Below, piece by piece: positions 11,789 through 24,094 of a stretch of 64,000 nucleotides of DNA. The stretch lies in assembly GCF_009727055.1 (NCBI RefSeq), contig NC_052351.1:61399744-61463743 (forward strand), read 5' to 3'. Under the pieces are notes generated by a model. That model did not search any database. It was not told where the DNA came from and saw only the letters and a list, made by a program, of their open reading frames with translations. The position numbers and the translations under genes were made by a program. The first letter of the stretch is position 1, and each line of letters begins with the position of its first letter. The stretch comes from Benincasa hispida (lineage: Eukaryota; Streptophyta; Magnoliopsida; Cucurbitales; Cucurbitaceae).

Positions 11789-12270
11789 CTCTTTCATTGG
11801 TTTGCACCGTGAGACCTTCTTACACGGCCTAGAGGCGCCTTGGGAGCGTCCCCCTTCGGATGGTTTGTGTAGTATGTAGGCAAACTCCAGAAATGGATAG
11901 GATCGCTTTAGTTTTTTCCTCAATCAATTTTTTCCTTCGGTTGGCTCATTGGGGCGAAACTCTAGGATCTTAAATGAAGGGCCACACTTACGGGAAAGTA
12001 TTAAGCAAGTTAATGATTTCTTGACCGAATAAATGATGATTTATTGTTATAGGAATAAGAGTTATTCTGGTGTAACGATTGGTTGAGAGTGTCTCAATTT
12101 AGTGAAGGGACAATTGACTATCCTTTAGTGGCTTTTGTCCTAAATCACTGAAGTGTCATTGCAAATTAGATGTTAAATGGGGTTCATTTAGATTTTGCTA
12201 AAAATGATTGGATTTTGTTGGAGTTATGCTAAAATCTAATATAGATCAACGTGTTTATTTTTCAACTAAT

Positions 12271-12582
12271 ATGTCAAATAGCGTTTTTCCGGTAGTTTCA
12301 TTTTCTAGTTTGACTGATTTTAATTACACGATGTGGAAAGAATCCATTAAAACATTTTTCGTGATAAACGATCCCGAAATTGTCACGACTGAGGATTGTC
12401 CTCAAGTCCCAACCCCTGATGCACCGCAAAATGTTTGTAATGCATATGACATGTGGATGAAGGCTAATTCGAGGGCTTGAGTTCACATTTTGGCAAGCGT
12501 ACCTGATGCGTTAGCCAAAAGGTTTGAGAACATGGTCATTGCACATGAGATCATGGAATCAATGCGAGAATTGTTTGAATGA
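12271..12582 (+). pseudogene. copia-1 gag, N-terminal fragment
   Basis: The frame starts MSNSVFPVVSFSSLTDFNY, followed by MWKESI, matching the copia gag N-terminus (usually ...KLTGENY-x-x-WK). It continues in the same frame through a TGA at 12478 to VHILASVPDAL and a second stop at 12580. Gag would form the virus-like particle around the RNA. I chose the ATG at 12271 because the family start lies just before this block; an upstream in-frame ATG at 12208 adds residues with no family match. No CCHC zinc knuckle is found downstream in any frame. Confidence 0.7.
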
Positions 12583-12663
12583 AAGTTTTCACGATTCAAG
12601 CAAAATGGGATTGATGACAATGATACCGGAAGTGTCAGTTCTCAAGATAATCTCCAGTCCATA

Positions 12664-13420
12664 TTGAATGTCAAGGGACTAATAGAGAAAGTAATCGTTG
12701 CCAACTCTGATGAAATTCACCGACGAGGATTGTCCTCTAAGATGAACCTTGGAATTTATGACTTGGGTTATAGAGTTGATCCCATTACTCTCCAGAAAAG
12801 GAAGAACTCCAAAGAAAATAAATTTGATTTATTTGTCTTGGAGATGTGCTTAGTAGAGAATGATGATTCTGCCTGGATAGTTGATTCAGAAGCTACTAAC
12901 CATGTGTGTTCTTCCTATTAAAGGATTTAATTCCTGGAAACAGTTAGAAGCTGGAGAGATGACTTTTAGAGTCGGTACTGGTGAGGCCGTTTCAGCTGTT
13001 GTTGTAGGAAAACTTAAGTTATTTTTTGACAAAACACAATATATATTATTGGATAACATATATGTAGTTCCTCATATCAAGAGGAACCTAATTTCTGTTT
13101 TCTGTCTAATTGAACAAAAATATTCCATATCATTCTCTGAGAATAAAGTGTTTATTTTTTATGAATGGAATGACTTAGGTTTTTGTTCAATTCAAAATAA
13201 CTTATATGTACTAAGGTCGTTAGTCATAAAAGTTGTGCTCAATACTGAAATATTCAAAACATCAACAACTGTAAAAAGATCGAGAATTTCTCCTAAATAA
13301 AATGTCCATCTTTGGCATTAAGGTTATGCCACATCAATCTCAATAGGATTGAGAAGTTGGTGAAAAGTGGACTTCTAAATGGTTTAGAAGAAAACTCTTT
13401 ACCAGTATGTTGTCATGCCT
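12664..13420 (+). pseudogene. copia-1 protease and gag-pre-integrase region
   Basis: 12664-12921 ends with ENDDSAWIVDSEATNHVCSS. The aspartic-protease site, normally DSGATNH, reads DSEATNH (12883-12903), so the active-site glycine is lost. 12881-13300 continues, one frame over, with GEMTFRVGTGE, then NIYVVPHIKRNLISV and NNLYVLRSL, the segment between protease and integrase. From 13300 to 13420 the H-x-x-x-H zinc region of the integrase start is broken by a frameshift. The protease would cut the Gag-Pol polyprotein, but here it is inactive. Confidence 0.75.
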
Positions 13421-13423
13421 TGA

Positions 13424-14235
13424 ATGCAAAATGACCAAACGACTTTTTCTGGAAAAGGTTATAGAGCTAAAGAAACCTTGGAGCTTATATATTCAGGCTT
13501 CTGTGGTTCGATAAATGTAAGAGCACGAGGTAGGTATGAATATTTCATCTCTTTCACAGATAATTGTTCTAGATTTGGGTATCTATATCTAATGCAACAT
13601 AAGTTTGAAGCTCTTGAAAAGTTTAAGGAGTACAAAACTAGAGTTGAAAACTTGTTAGGTAAAAAGATAAAAACACTACGATCTGATCGTGGTAGAGAGT
13701 AAATGAACTTAAGATTCCAAAACTATATGATAGAAATGGAATCACATCCCAACTCTCAGCCCCAGGTACACCTCGATAGAATGGTGTATCAGAAAGGAGA
13801 AATAGAACCCTGTTGGACATGGTTCGGTCTATGATGACTCATGCTCATCTTCCTGACTCGTTTGGGGATATGTAGTAGAGACTGCAGTTTATATTTTGAA
13901 CAACGTTCCTTCAAAGAGTGTTTCTAAAACACCTTTTTAGTTATGGAGAGGTTATAAAGGTAGTTTATGTTGCTTCAAAATTTTGGGATTTCCAGCCCAT
14001 TTGCTAATGGAAAACTCTAAAAGTTGGATGTTCAAAAGTGTGCCAATTTGTAGGTTACCCCAAGGAAACGAGAGGCGGATACTTCTATGATCCAAGTGAA
14101 AATAAAGTGTTTGTATCAACAAACACTACCTTCTTGGAAGAATACCACATGAGGGATAATAAGCCACGAAGTAAATTGGTTTTAAGTGAGATTTCTAATG
14201 AATCTGCTAGGACTTCAACAAGAGTTGTTGAATAG
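13424..14235 (+). pseudogene. copia-1 integrase fragments
   Basis: 13424-13702 encodes an integrase core part: ETLELIYSGFCGSINV, then EYFISFTDN and LRSDRGRE. The first catalytic aspartate (family: H-x-DLCG) is G here, while the second (RSDRG) is kept. A stop at 13700, a frameshift in 13700-13870 (the RRNRTLLDM block with the third acidic region) and further breaks follow. 14038-14235 encodes CQFVGYPKETRGGYFYDP, the conserved C-terminal GKGY-like part of copia integrase. It cannot be functional. Confidence 0.75.
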
Positions 14236-14292
14236 GCTGGTAGATCAATAAAGGTTGTTAATGTTAGTTCATCTAGTCATCCATCTCAGGAG

Positions 14293-15120
14293 TTGAGATT
14301 GTCTCGACGTAGTGGGAGAGTTATGAACCCACATGTACAGTACATAGGTTTAATAGAAGCCCAAAACATCATAACTGATGATGGAGTTGAGGATCCATTG
14401 TCTTATAAACAAGTAATGGAAGATGTTGACAAGGATGAATGGATTAAAGCAATGAATCAAGAAATGGAGTCTATGTACTTCAATTCTGTCTGGGAGCTTG
14501 TAGATCAACCCGATGGGATAAAATCTATAGGTTGTAAATGGATCTACAAGTGGAAAAGAGGTGTAGATGGAAAGGTACAGACATTTAAAGCTAGACTTGT
14601 GGCAAAGGGTTATACACAGGTTGTGGGAGTGGACTATGAAGAAACTTTCTCACCTGTTGTCATGTTAAAGTCTATCAGGATTCTCTTGTCCATAGCCACA
14701 TATTATGACTATGAGATATGGCAAATGGATGTCATGATTGCCTTTTTGAATTGTAATCTTGAAGAGGCCATCTACATGAATCAGTCAGAAGGATTCATTG
14801 AACAAGATCAAGAGCAAAAGGTTTGAAGTTTAATCGGTCCATTTATGGACTAAAACAAGCATCTTGATCTTGGAATATAAGATTTAATACCATGATCAAA
14901 TCTTATGGCTTTCATCAGAATGTTAATGAGCCTTGTGTTTACAAGAAAATCATCAACAACTCAGTAGCTTTCCTGTGTTATATGTGGATGATATCCTACT
15001 CATTGGGAATGATGTAGGTTTTCTGACTGATGTACAGAAATGGCTAGCTAGCTAATTCAAAATGAAAGATTTGGGAGAGGCGCAGTTTGTTCTAGGGATC
15101 CAGATTATAAGGGATCGTAA
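14293..15120 (+). pseudogene. copia-1 reverse transcriptase
   Basis: 14293-14826 is open for 177 residues and holds the RT N-terminal part: [34 protein letters not shown], and the catalytic block WQMDVMIAFLN with its aspartate. It stops at 14824. The YVDD active site is at 14981-14992 in another frame and is followed by ILLIGNDVG. KDLGEAQFVLGIQI lies near 15065-15110. At least two frameshifts separate these blocks. Confidence 0.85.
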
Positions 15121-15284
15121 GAAAAAAAAGGTTGGCCTTGTCTCAGGCATCTTATATTGACAAGATGCTTATCAGATATTCGATGCACAATTCCAAGAAG
15201 GGTTTATTACTTTCAGGCATGGAATTGCATTGTCTAAGGAACAGTGTCCTAAGACTCCTCAAGAGGATGAGGAAATGAGACGAA

Positions 15285-15764
15285 TTCATTACAGACTCTG
15301 ACTTTCAGAGTGATCGGGATTCTCGAAAATTCACATCAGAGCCAGTGTTTACTCTGAATGGAGGGATTGTAGTATGGCGAAGCATCAAGCAAGGATGCAT
15401 CGTAGACTCCACTATGGAAGCCGAATACGTAGTTGCTTGTGAAGCTGCTAAAGAGGCTATTTGGCTTAAGAATTTCCTTACTGATTTGGAATTTGTTCCA
15501 AATATGTCTTTGCCCATCACACTTTATTGTGATAACAGTGGTGCTATGGAAAATTCTAAGGAACCTAGGAGTCACCGAAGAGGCAAACACATAAAACAAA
15601 AATATCATTTGATTTGGGAGATTGTGCATCAAAGTGACGTGATTGTCCTAAAGATTGCTTCGGAGCACAACGTTACTGATCCATTTATAGAGGCTCTCAT
15701 GACTAAAGTGTTTGAGGGTCATCTAGAAAGTCTAAGTCTATGGGATATGCGGCATATTGTCTAA
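15285..15764 (+). pseudogene. copia-1 RNase H, internally deleted
   Basis: 15345-15764 is open for 139 residues and ends with DMRHIV and stop, as in the other copies. It contains STMEAEYVVACEAAKEAIWL, LYCDNSGAMENSKEP and KYHLIWEIV. The segment that should join RT to RNase H (ASAVGSLMY...CTRPDICYA in copia-4) is missing: near 15285 the text jumps from MRRIHY to TDSDF. This is a deletion of roughly 230 bp. Confidence 0.85.
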
Positions 15765-15864
15765 GGTAAGTAGGAGATGTTACTGGGGTATAATGTATGC
15801 CCTAGTTTATTGTGATGTTTTTACTTTATTTGTATTATACATTAAGCTACCTAAGCTTTAGGAC

Positions 15865-15875
15865 AAGTGGGAGAT
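15865..15875 (+). promoter_or_regulatory. Polypurine tract of copia-1
   Basis: AAGTGGGAGAT lies directly before the 3' LTR and would prime plus-strand synthesis. The same tract precedes the copia-3 3' LTR (52307-52317) and, reversed, that of copia-4 (59479-59489). Confidence 0.8.
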
Positions 15876-18800
15876 TGTTGAGATTGATGTCCTAAATCTC
15901 TTGTAATCTCGTAGTTTGTAAACTTTGTATAAACATATTGTTCTTAATAAAATAAGTGTTATTTTATCAGTATATACTCAATCCAATAAACTAAGATCCG
16001 AGGTTATTTCATGTAATTTAAACAAGTATGTAGAGACATACAAGTGGATCTTGTTTAAATAATAACCTAAACGGTCTGTAGTAGATGGATAAGATTGGGT
16101 ACCTTATCCTTGTGACACTACAGATACGACCCGCTTTGTAGGTGTTACAAGTGTTGTAAAGTGCTACAAATGATCTGATCCTGATCACTCATGTGGAGAC
16201 ATGTAAACGGGGGTATCCTATACAAAGAATTTGTATAAGACCGGACCATGAAATGATTAGTCTCTTTATATAATGTTGGGGTTGATGCCCTAAATCTCGT
16301 AGGGTCCTATATTTTGTAAACCTTGTATGAACAAACATTTCAGTGATTAATAATATTTGATATTTTATTCACTTTGTCTATGAAATATATGATATTTTAG
16401 TTGTATTAATCACAAACCAATAAATTAACATCCAAGGTTATCATTGTAACTTAAACATGTATGTGGAGACATACAGGCGAATCATGTTTAAGTGATAACC
16501 TAAATGGTCTGTAGTATATGGATAAGGCTAGATACCTTATCCTGGTGACACTACGAGTATGACCCACTTTGAAGGTATTACAAATGTTGTAAAATGCTAC
16601 AAATGATCTAATCCTGATCATTCATGTATTAGACATGTGAGCGGGAATATTCTATACAAAGGAGTTTGTATAAGACCGGACCACGAAATGTTTAGTCTCA
16701 TTATATAACATCGTTCATAATAGAGACTTTCATTTCATTAGGATGACCATAGACAACATGACCTTAATCCTAAGTGAGTTGTGAACTTCTACCTATGAGA
16801 GCAGTCTTTGGATTTGTATGGGTGAGAATGGTCAAATCGTCGACTCAACAAGTCTACCATTTTGGGGATTCGTCTGATTGGGGAGTTGGGAACATAGCTA
16901 CACAAAATGGAATTCACTCATTCCCCGAAGTAGGGGTAAATAGATAAATTTCTCCCTTAAGGGCTAATTACGGGTCTTGAACAATGTGGCGCCACACCAT
17001 GTCTTGGCCAGAGAAGGGTTTAGTCATAGTGGGACTATGATCTATTGTTCATTAGAGGGATTAGTGGTACTTAAAAAGTTAGATGTAATTACAAGGGCAA
17101 AACAGTAATTTGGCCCAGCTGTACTTACGAGCAATTTGTGAAGGGTAATCGTACTGTTGATTGGTTATATCCGATGGCACAAAAATATATATGTAGTGCG
17201 AAGAGTACAACTATCGGTCTTTAAAGATTTTAATTATTTATTCACGTACCGTTGGAACTTCAAGCTACAGTTCCATAAGGTCCCCTTGGTAACTCAAAGG
17301 ATTAAGTTGAGAATCAGTTTTTAGGTTAATTTGAAAGGCTCAAATTAATAAGAGGGAATTTAATTAAATATGATATAATTAAATTAATTCAATTATATAT
17401 GATATAATTTATATAACATATATGATACATTATAGTTTAATTGGAGGAACAAATATTTGAATATGATTCAAATATATTTTCTATGAATAAAATTCAGAGT
17501 TGTTAAATTTAATATAAATATCATTTATATTAAATGCCATAAAATAGAAAAAAAGAACTATGGTTTATATATTGTATATGATGCAATATTAAAATTAGTT
17601 ATTATATTTATTTATAATTATTAATTATTTGATAATTAATTCCATTTTTCTCTCTAACCACCTTAGTGGGGAGTTATTTAGTTTTTATGGCAAAATGGAA
17701 TAAAATAAAATATGATTATATTATTTGGAAGAAAAACAACAAGACATACAAATAGTGGACCTTTTACACAATTGATTGAAAGCCTATGCGATAGACTCCT
17801 TTTACTACACGATTGGAGAGTTTATCTAAGCGATAAAGTTTTTCCTCTTCCATTCGTCTTCCTTTTCTAAAGCACAAACTCCCTCCTAACCAAAATAACC
17901 AGAGCCCATGACTCTTGGGTTCTCACATCGAGAATACCAAGGTAACTAAGTGGTAGTGTCCTCTACCTTTTGGTTCAAGTTTGGTTACTGCTTGTTCGAA
18001 GAGAGTTCGTGCTTGTTCGACGCGTTCGTGAACGTACGAGTGATTTACGCGAAGAAGAGTTCTTCAAAGGTATAATCTCTTAAATCTTGTTTCTTATTTA
18101 GAAAGCATGTTGTAATTTATGTTAAAGTGCATAATCTGTTTGTTTTATTGTAAATGTATACATTCAATCGAAATGGAATTTGGACGATTTGCTTCTACTC
18201 AAAGGTACTCTGTCAAAAGAGTTCCTTCATATAACGTCGTTAATAATAGAAACTTACATTTTACTAGGATGACCATAGGTGACATGATCTGAATCTTGAG
18301 TAAGTTGTGAACTCCTGCTCATGAAGGCGGTCATTTGATTTGTATGGGTGAGAGTGGCCAGATTGTAACTCAACAAACCTACCATTTTGGGGATTCATCT
18401 GACTGGGGAGCTAGAAACACAGCTACACAAGAAGGAATTCACTCCTTCCCTGCTGCAGGGGTAAGTAGATAAATTGCTCCCTTAAGGGCTGATTCTGGGT
18501 CTTGAACATAGTGGCCACACCTTCTCCTGGCCCAAGAGGGACTTGGTCATAGTTGGACTATGACTTATTATTCATTAGAGGAATCAGTGGTACTTAAGGA
18601 GTTAGATGTAAGTATATGGGCAAAACGGTAATTTTGGCCCATTGTACTTACGAGAAATTTGTGAAGGGTCATTGCACTATTGATTGGTTATATCCAATTG
18701 ACACAAAAATTTATCTGTACTGCGAAGAGTGCAGCTGTCGGTCTTTAGTGGAGCGAACAGGAGTAAATAAATCTTGAATAATTTAATTAAAGAGTTTAAT

Positions 18801-19891
18801 TAATTATCTGAGTATTGTTAGAATTTCAATCTACAGGTCCATAAGGTCTTCTATGTAGCTCAATAGGAATTTAATTGAAAATTAATTTTGGATTAATTTG
18901 AAGTGTTCAAATTAATTGAGGGAATTAATTATATATGATATAATTAATTAAATTGATTGTATATGTGATATAAATAATTAAATTGATTATATATGTGATA
19001 TAATGTATTTGATACATTATAATTTAAGGTAATATGAGAGAAATTTGAATATGATTCAAATACTAATTATATGAATGAGATTCATGTAATTAAATTTAAT
19101 ATAAATATGATTTATATTGAGAGGAATTAAATATTTGGATATGATCAAAATATCAATTATATGTATGAGATTCATATAAGTGAATTTTAATATAAATGTG
19201 ATTTTTATTAAATTCATGTATTGTTGAGAGAAAATAAATCTATAGGTTATATTTGTATTTGATGCAATATAAAACTATAGGCTATATGTTATATTTGATA
19301 TAACATATAGTGTATATATTATATAATAAAGTAGTGTTATATATATATATATATATATAACTTAATTGAAATCAATTAAAGTAACTCCTTCCCCATATTT
19401 TCTCTCAGTTAATATACGTGGGTTGTGTGAAAAAAATAGTGGATGGGATTTTCATCTTCTTCCTAGAAATACGTTGAAAGAAGAGATCTATCTGGAAAAA
19501 ACAAAAAACAGAGAAGAAAAGTTCTTCTCTTCCCTCTCCTCCTCTCTATCTTCTTCCCTCTTCCAAGGATTCAAGCAAAGTCCACAACTCTTGCTTGAAT
19601 CCTTTATCCCAAGAGAATACAGAGAGTTCTCAAGTAGTGGTGTCCCTTTTGAAGAAGGAGATCCACGTGGAGAAGGTGATTCGTTCGTGCTTTGTTCGAG
19701 AGAGTTCTTGAAGAAATTAGTCTTCAAAGGTAAGGGTTTCTAAAACCCTAAATTTTTCTTTAGTATTGCATGCTATAACTTAAGTAAATGCATATCATCA
19801 TTATTTACTGTAAAACTTATATTCAATGAAAAATGAAAATTTGGGCCGATCTTGCTTCCGCTCAAAGGATCTTTTTCGAAAATTTCCTTCA
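15876..19891 (+). repeat. 3' LTR of copia-1, split by a solo LTR
   Basis: The LTR parts are 15876-16273 and 18235-19891, together 2055 bp, against 2038 bp for the 5' LTR. They rejoin across the nested LTR after removing one TATAA. The end TTCCTTCA is followed by GTGCC and MULE sequence. Confidence 0.92.
16274..18229 (+). mobile_element. Solo copia LTR nested in the copia-1 3' LTR
   Basis: It begins TGTTGGGGTTG and ends AGTTCCTTCA, 1956 bp. A perfect TATAA duplication flanks it (16269-16273 and 18230-18234), and the flanks match the undisturbed 5' LTR around 6260-6280. No internal coding region is present. It carries a short set of ACGATTG/GCGATA words at 17770-17840. It is the same broad LTR family as its host. 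Confidence 0.93.
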
Positions 19892-21750
19892 GTGCCCACA
19901 GCTCGACACCTACATCCTCCAAATATCTTCCAAGACTACCATTCTTGAAGTCCAATATTTGGTCCCATTACCTTTTGAACGCGGACTCTCGATACGCTCT
20001 TGCTACACTATCAAACAATTTGCTCATTGCCTCATCCTTGAAGTTTTTATCGGTATTCCTCCTTAAATGGAAAGTACAAAGTTTGTGAAATGTTATTTGG
20101 AATACAGCATCAACTGTATTGGTCATAGTCTTGTGTCGGTCTAAAAAAAATACAAGATTAGGGCATTCCTCAATTAAAGCTTTCAAACTCGTCATAAACC
20201 ACTTCCATGGTTGGTTGAGGTCTCATTGTCGATGATAGCGTATGCCAGAGGATACACCTAGTTATTACCACCCATTGCAATACCAACCAACATCGTGCCT
20301 TTGTACTTACCCTTCAAATGAGTGCCATAAAAAATGATCCTTCGACGACAACTCTTAAACCCTCTTAAGCATGGACTTAATGCCTTGAATATATATTTCT
20401 TCAAGTTCAATCTAAAAAATGGGCTCCAAATTTTCAATCTTTAAAGCTTCACCATAAGCATGCAACAGGGTGTAAGATTCCTCGGGGGTCCCTCTTGCAA
20501 GAGCAAAAGTAGTTTCTCTTGCACACCATTCCTTGTCGTAACTTATGTTGACACCATATTCCAGCTGCATATCCTCGATAATATTGTGTAGATTTTCAAA
20601 ATGACCAACACTAAAATTCTCTTTGATTAACTGACCAATTAAAAATGTGCTAGCTTGCCTATGTTCATAATTAAGGACTTCAATCGAGCATGTGTGGGCA
20701 GTTGTATATTTGGTGAACTTGAAAATGTCACAACCATCCATTATAACTTCACATACTCGCTACTTACATGTCTCATGGATACATCAAACATTATATAGTT
20801 TTTTGTTTGATTTCCTAACCCACAACTCAAAATTATTCTTTATGGCCAACATTGACAACCTCATTTTCACATTGTTCTTGAAAAAGAAGATTTGACCTCT
20901 TCAATATCCAATCCAGACAAAGACTACGATTGCATGATCAGGTTTCCAATTCTTATAGTACTTGTAGATGGTCAAAATTTAGAAAGACCACTATCTTCTA
21001 CTGCCTCAGTCCTCCAATGCAATGACCAACAAAATGACCAAAGTCATTATAGAGAATCGGGGTCAGTTTTAGATAAGAACCACTCCTTTCAGTAGCCAGA
21101 GTCATATGTGAAACATTTGCGTTCACAACGAAAAGATCACCCTTTCTAGCAATCGGAGTCAGAGGCGTCTCATTTGTTATATTCCCCACAATATCATCTA
21201 CAACATTGTCAAAACTGGTGCCCTTACAAATGTTTTCCATGATCTTAATAGTCTCATTTACAGCATTCTCGTTCACAACATTCTCATAATAAACACTCTT
21301 TCACCCATAATTATTTCCAAAAATATCATTTACAATGTTGTCACAATCGATGTCATTCCTAATGTCTTTTATGGTCCAACCAATCTTGTTCTCAAAATTC
21401 TCATTACGACCCCTCTTCTAGACACGAGTATACAACTCCCATGGATTCATGTTATTGTCTCTCATGGAGACCACCGATGGAAAAGTATCTGGTTGATTAT
21501 TAATATTGGCCACATGCGTTGGTTCGTGTTCTGCCTCTATGTCATCAAATTTTGTCACTTGATGGATTTTCTCTACGCTCATGAATATTGGCGGTCTGTT
21601 ACGATCCAACTCCAAACACAAAAGTTTAACATCATTGCGGTCCATCAAACATATTGGAGGACATTCACAATCTAATTTATATTTCACCCTCATTATCAAG
21701 TTGAACTCTAAAGAATTAATTTTCATAAGGTAAACAATCAATCTCTTCAT
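19892..21750 (-). pseudogene. MULE transposase, N-terminal and core part
   Basis: On the minus strand: 21750-21418 is an N-terminal region ending in NPWELYTRV. 20741-20412 holds FKFTKYTTAHTC, RQASTFLIGQLI, YGVNISYDKEW and ESYTLLHAYGEAL, the zinc-finger and pre-catalytic part of MULE transposases. About 20335-20280 reads RRRIIFYGTHLKGKYKG, where family members have DGTHLKGKY, so the first catalytic aspartate is Y. About 20240-20200 gives AYAIIDNET, with the second acidic block, and 19955-19895 gives SLGRYLEDVGVELWA. Stops and frameshifts are frequent. The gene continues at 5874 on the far side of copia-1. Confidence 0.8.
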
Positions 21751-21759
21751 TATACTTCG

Positions 21760-22203
21760 ATGTCTTAGGTACTAGGATACCCTTCAAACATCCTCCATTA
21801 TAGCATTGTTCTTTGTCATCTTATGACCTTCTATATCGAACAAATAGCTGCTTCTCGTCCCTTCTTCAATAATACACCAATGAATAAAATTAAAATTTTG
21901 GATTATGTTAAACTTTCATTGGTCAATCTCATTTCTCTCTCATTTCTTCCTCTTGTTAAGAAGTTTCTCGCTCTCGTTCATTTTTCTCGTTTATATTTCT
22001 GACACCATTTTCCTTTCCTCTCGTTGGCTACCCTCACTCTCGTTTATTCCTCTCGCCTACCTAAAGCAGTCATAATACCACCTCACAAAGAAACTGATCC
22101 TATCGCCTACCACGACTCATACAATTTAAGTAAATGAGAAACAACATAGTGAATGTGTATATTTACTTATTTGGAGTGTGAAACCACTTGTATGTGTTGA
22201 TTC
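21760..22203. other. MULE flank with pyrimidine-rich CTCTCGTT words
   Basis: The region upstream of the transposase start has recurrent TCTCTC, CTCTCGTT and CCTCTCG words at 21920-22060. They are complementary in style to the GAGA-rich stretch at 5090-5230 on the other side of the transposase. They may be degenerate inverted subterminal repeats. No promoter element is clear. Confidence 0.4.
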
Positions 22204-24089
22204 TGAAGGGATCGAATCCCACGGCGGAAGCGTTTGTGTGAGAACGCCTTGCATTCTGCAATTCGATTTTTACATAAATAAATTAATTATACTAAAACAG
22301 AACATAAACATGTAAATCAACATGTTTTGGGGAAAAATATTAGAACCATTCTTACCTTTGTATACTCCCAAGCTTCACGAACAATCCTCTTTAAGTTCCA
22401 ACGAATGGCTCCTCCAACAATCTTGATCACGAACGATTTCTTGAACAATCTCGAACACTACCACAAGAGTAACCTCATTATTCTCTAGGACTCCAATAGA
22501 GGGATAGGTGGTATCCAACTATTGAGAGAGGGAGAGAAGAAAAGGGTTTTGGAGAGTAGAGAGGATTCTCTTTGTGGCTTAGGATAAATTTTGCACAATA
22601 ACATTTGTGTGTTGTGTATTGTCAATGTGTGTTAGTGTCCCCTAAAGGGGCCATAGGGAGGTCTTTATATAGAAAATGGTCAAGCTTTTTTCCTAATCAT
22701 TTTCCTATTTCCCTTTTCCACAATTAATTAATTAAATAACACTTATTTAATTAATTATAATTAAATAATATTTATTTAATTAATTTGCACATTAATTAAA
22801 GAACTATTTATACATTAAATCTAATTTAATGTATAATATAATTATCATAACATCTTATATATGTGTGCAATACCTCTCTATTAATTAATTCTTTATAAAT
22901 CTAGTTCTCTTGAATTAATTAATTGAATCTTATTCAAATATTACTTTTCAATTTAATTTGAATTGTAGATCATATCCATAATCAGTTATATATTAATCAC
23001 ATAATATATGGTTTCCTCAAATTAATTTGAACAATTCAAATTATCATTCTTAATTATCCCTAACAAGGGAACCTAGGGACTTATAGATCAGAAGCTCTAA
23101 CAATATGAGATTAATTGGCTAAACTCATTAACTAAGTTAATCAATATTCATTAACTATGAGTACACTCCATTAAAGACCCACAGCTACACTCTTTTCATT
23201 ATAGATATATTTATGTGTCTACAAATACAAACTAATAATAGCAAGTTTGTCTTTCACGAGTGTTTGTAACTCCAACTAGGTCAAAATACCATTTTACTCT
23301 TGGGTTACCTCTGACTCCTTAAGTACCAATACTCCTCTAATGAACAACCTGTTTATGGTCCAATCAATAAACAAAAATTCCTCTCGGGCCAATAAGAGAG
23401 TAGGGCCCTTTGTTCAAGTCTCGGAGACACCACTTAAGGTAGAACTCATCTACTTACCCTTAAAGTGGGAAAGAGTGAATTCCATCTTGTATTACTATGT
23501 TCCCAATTCCCCACTTGGTCTTGTCCCTAAGATGGTAGGCATATTAGGTTGGCGAACTGGCCACCCTTACACATACAAATCAAAGGATAACCCCTCGTAA
23601 ACAGGAGTTCATAATATACTCAGGATTAAGACTAATTTGTCTAGGTCATCCTATTGAAATAGAAACTTAATTAGTTAATGGTGTTACATCTAGTGGTTAC
23701 TATTTCGCAGTTCAGTCTTATGCAAATTCATTGCATAGGATACACCCACTTGCATGTCAACTACATGAATGCGTTGGATCATTGCGTTTGTATCAAATAC
23801 AAAGTGGGTTGTATCCATAGTGTTACAAAGATAAAGTACCCAACATTTTCCCTATACTATAGACCCTTCAGGCTATATCTTGAACATTGATCCCTATATG
23901 TCTCCACATATAGTAAAGACTCATAAGGCGGCCTTGGATGTTAGTTAATTGGATTTAGGGTTATTAAGACAAAAATAGAAAAACAACACAAACAATAACA
24001 TTTATTGAATTAACATCTATAACTCTTTATTGATAACGGTCAATTAATAATATTCACTATCTATGAGTTTTAGGACATAAAACCCAACA
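22204..24089 (-). mobile_element. Solo copia LTR in the MULE right flank
   Basis: On the minus strand it starts TGTTGGGTTTTATG at 24089 and ends GATCCCTTCA at 22204, 1886 bp. The GATTC duplication is perfect (22199-22203 and 24090-24094). It keeps family blocks, such as the reversed TAGTGTTACAAAG...AAGTACCC near 23820, but is more diverged from the other LTRs than they are from each other. No internal region remains. Confidence 0.9.
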
Positions 24090-24094
24090 GATTC

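Larger units (their letters stand above)
5875..19891 (+). mobile_element. Complete Ty1/copia retrotransposon (copia-1) with two nested solo LTRs
   Basis: Both LTRs begin TGTTG and end TTCCTTCA. The flanking 5-mers are GTGTC (5870-5874) and GTGCC (19892-19896), a target duplication with one mismatch. A PBS follows the 5' LTR and a polypurine tract precedes the 3' LTR. Gag, protease, integrase, RT and RNase H occur in copia order (IN before RT). Removing the two nested LTRs and one copy of each duplication leaves about 10.07 kb: LTRs of 2038 and 2055 bp and an internal region of 5973 bp. A hand comparison of the first 230 bp of the LTRs shows roughly 8% difference, so the insertion is old. It sits inside the MULE transposase. 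Confidence 0.93.
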
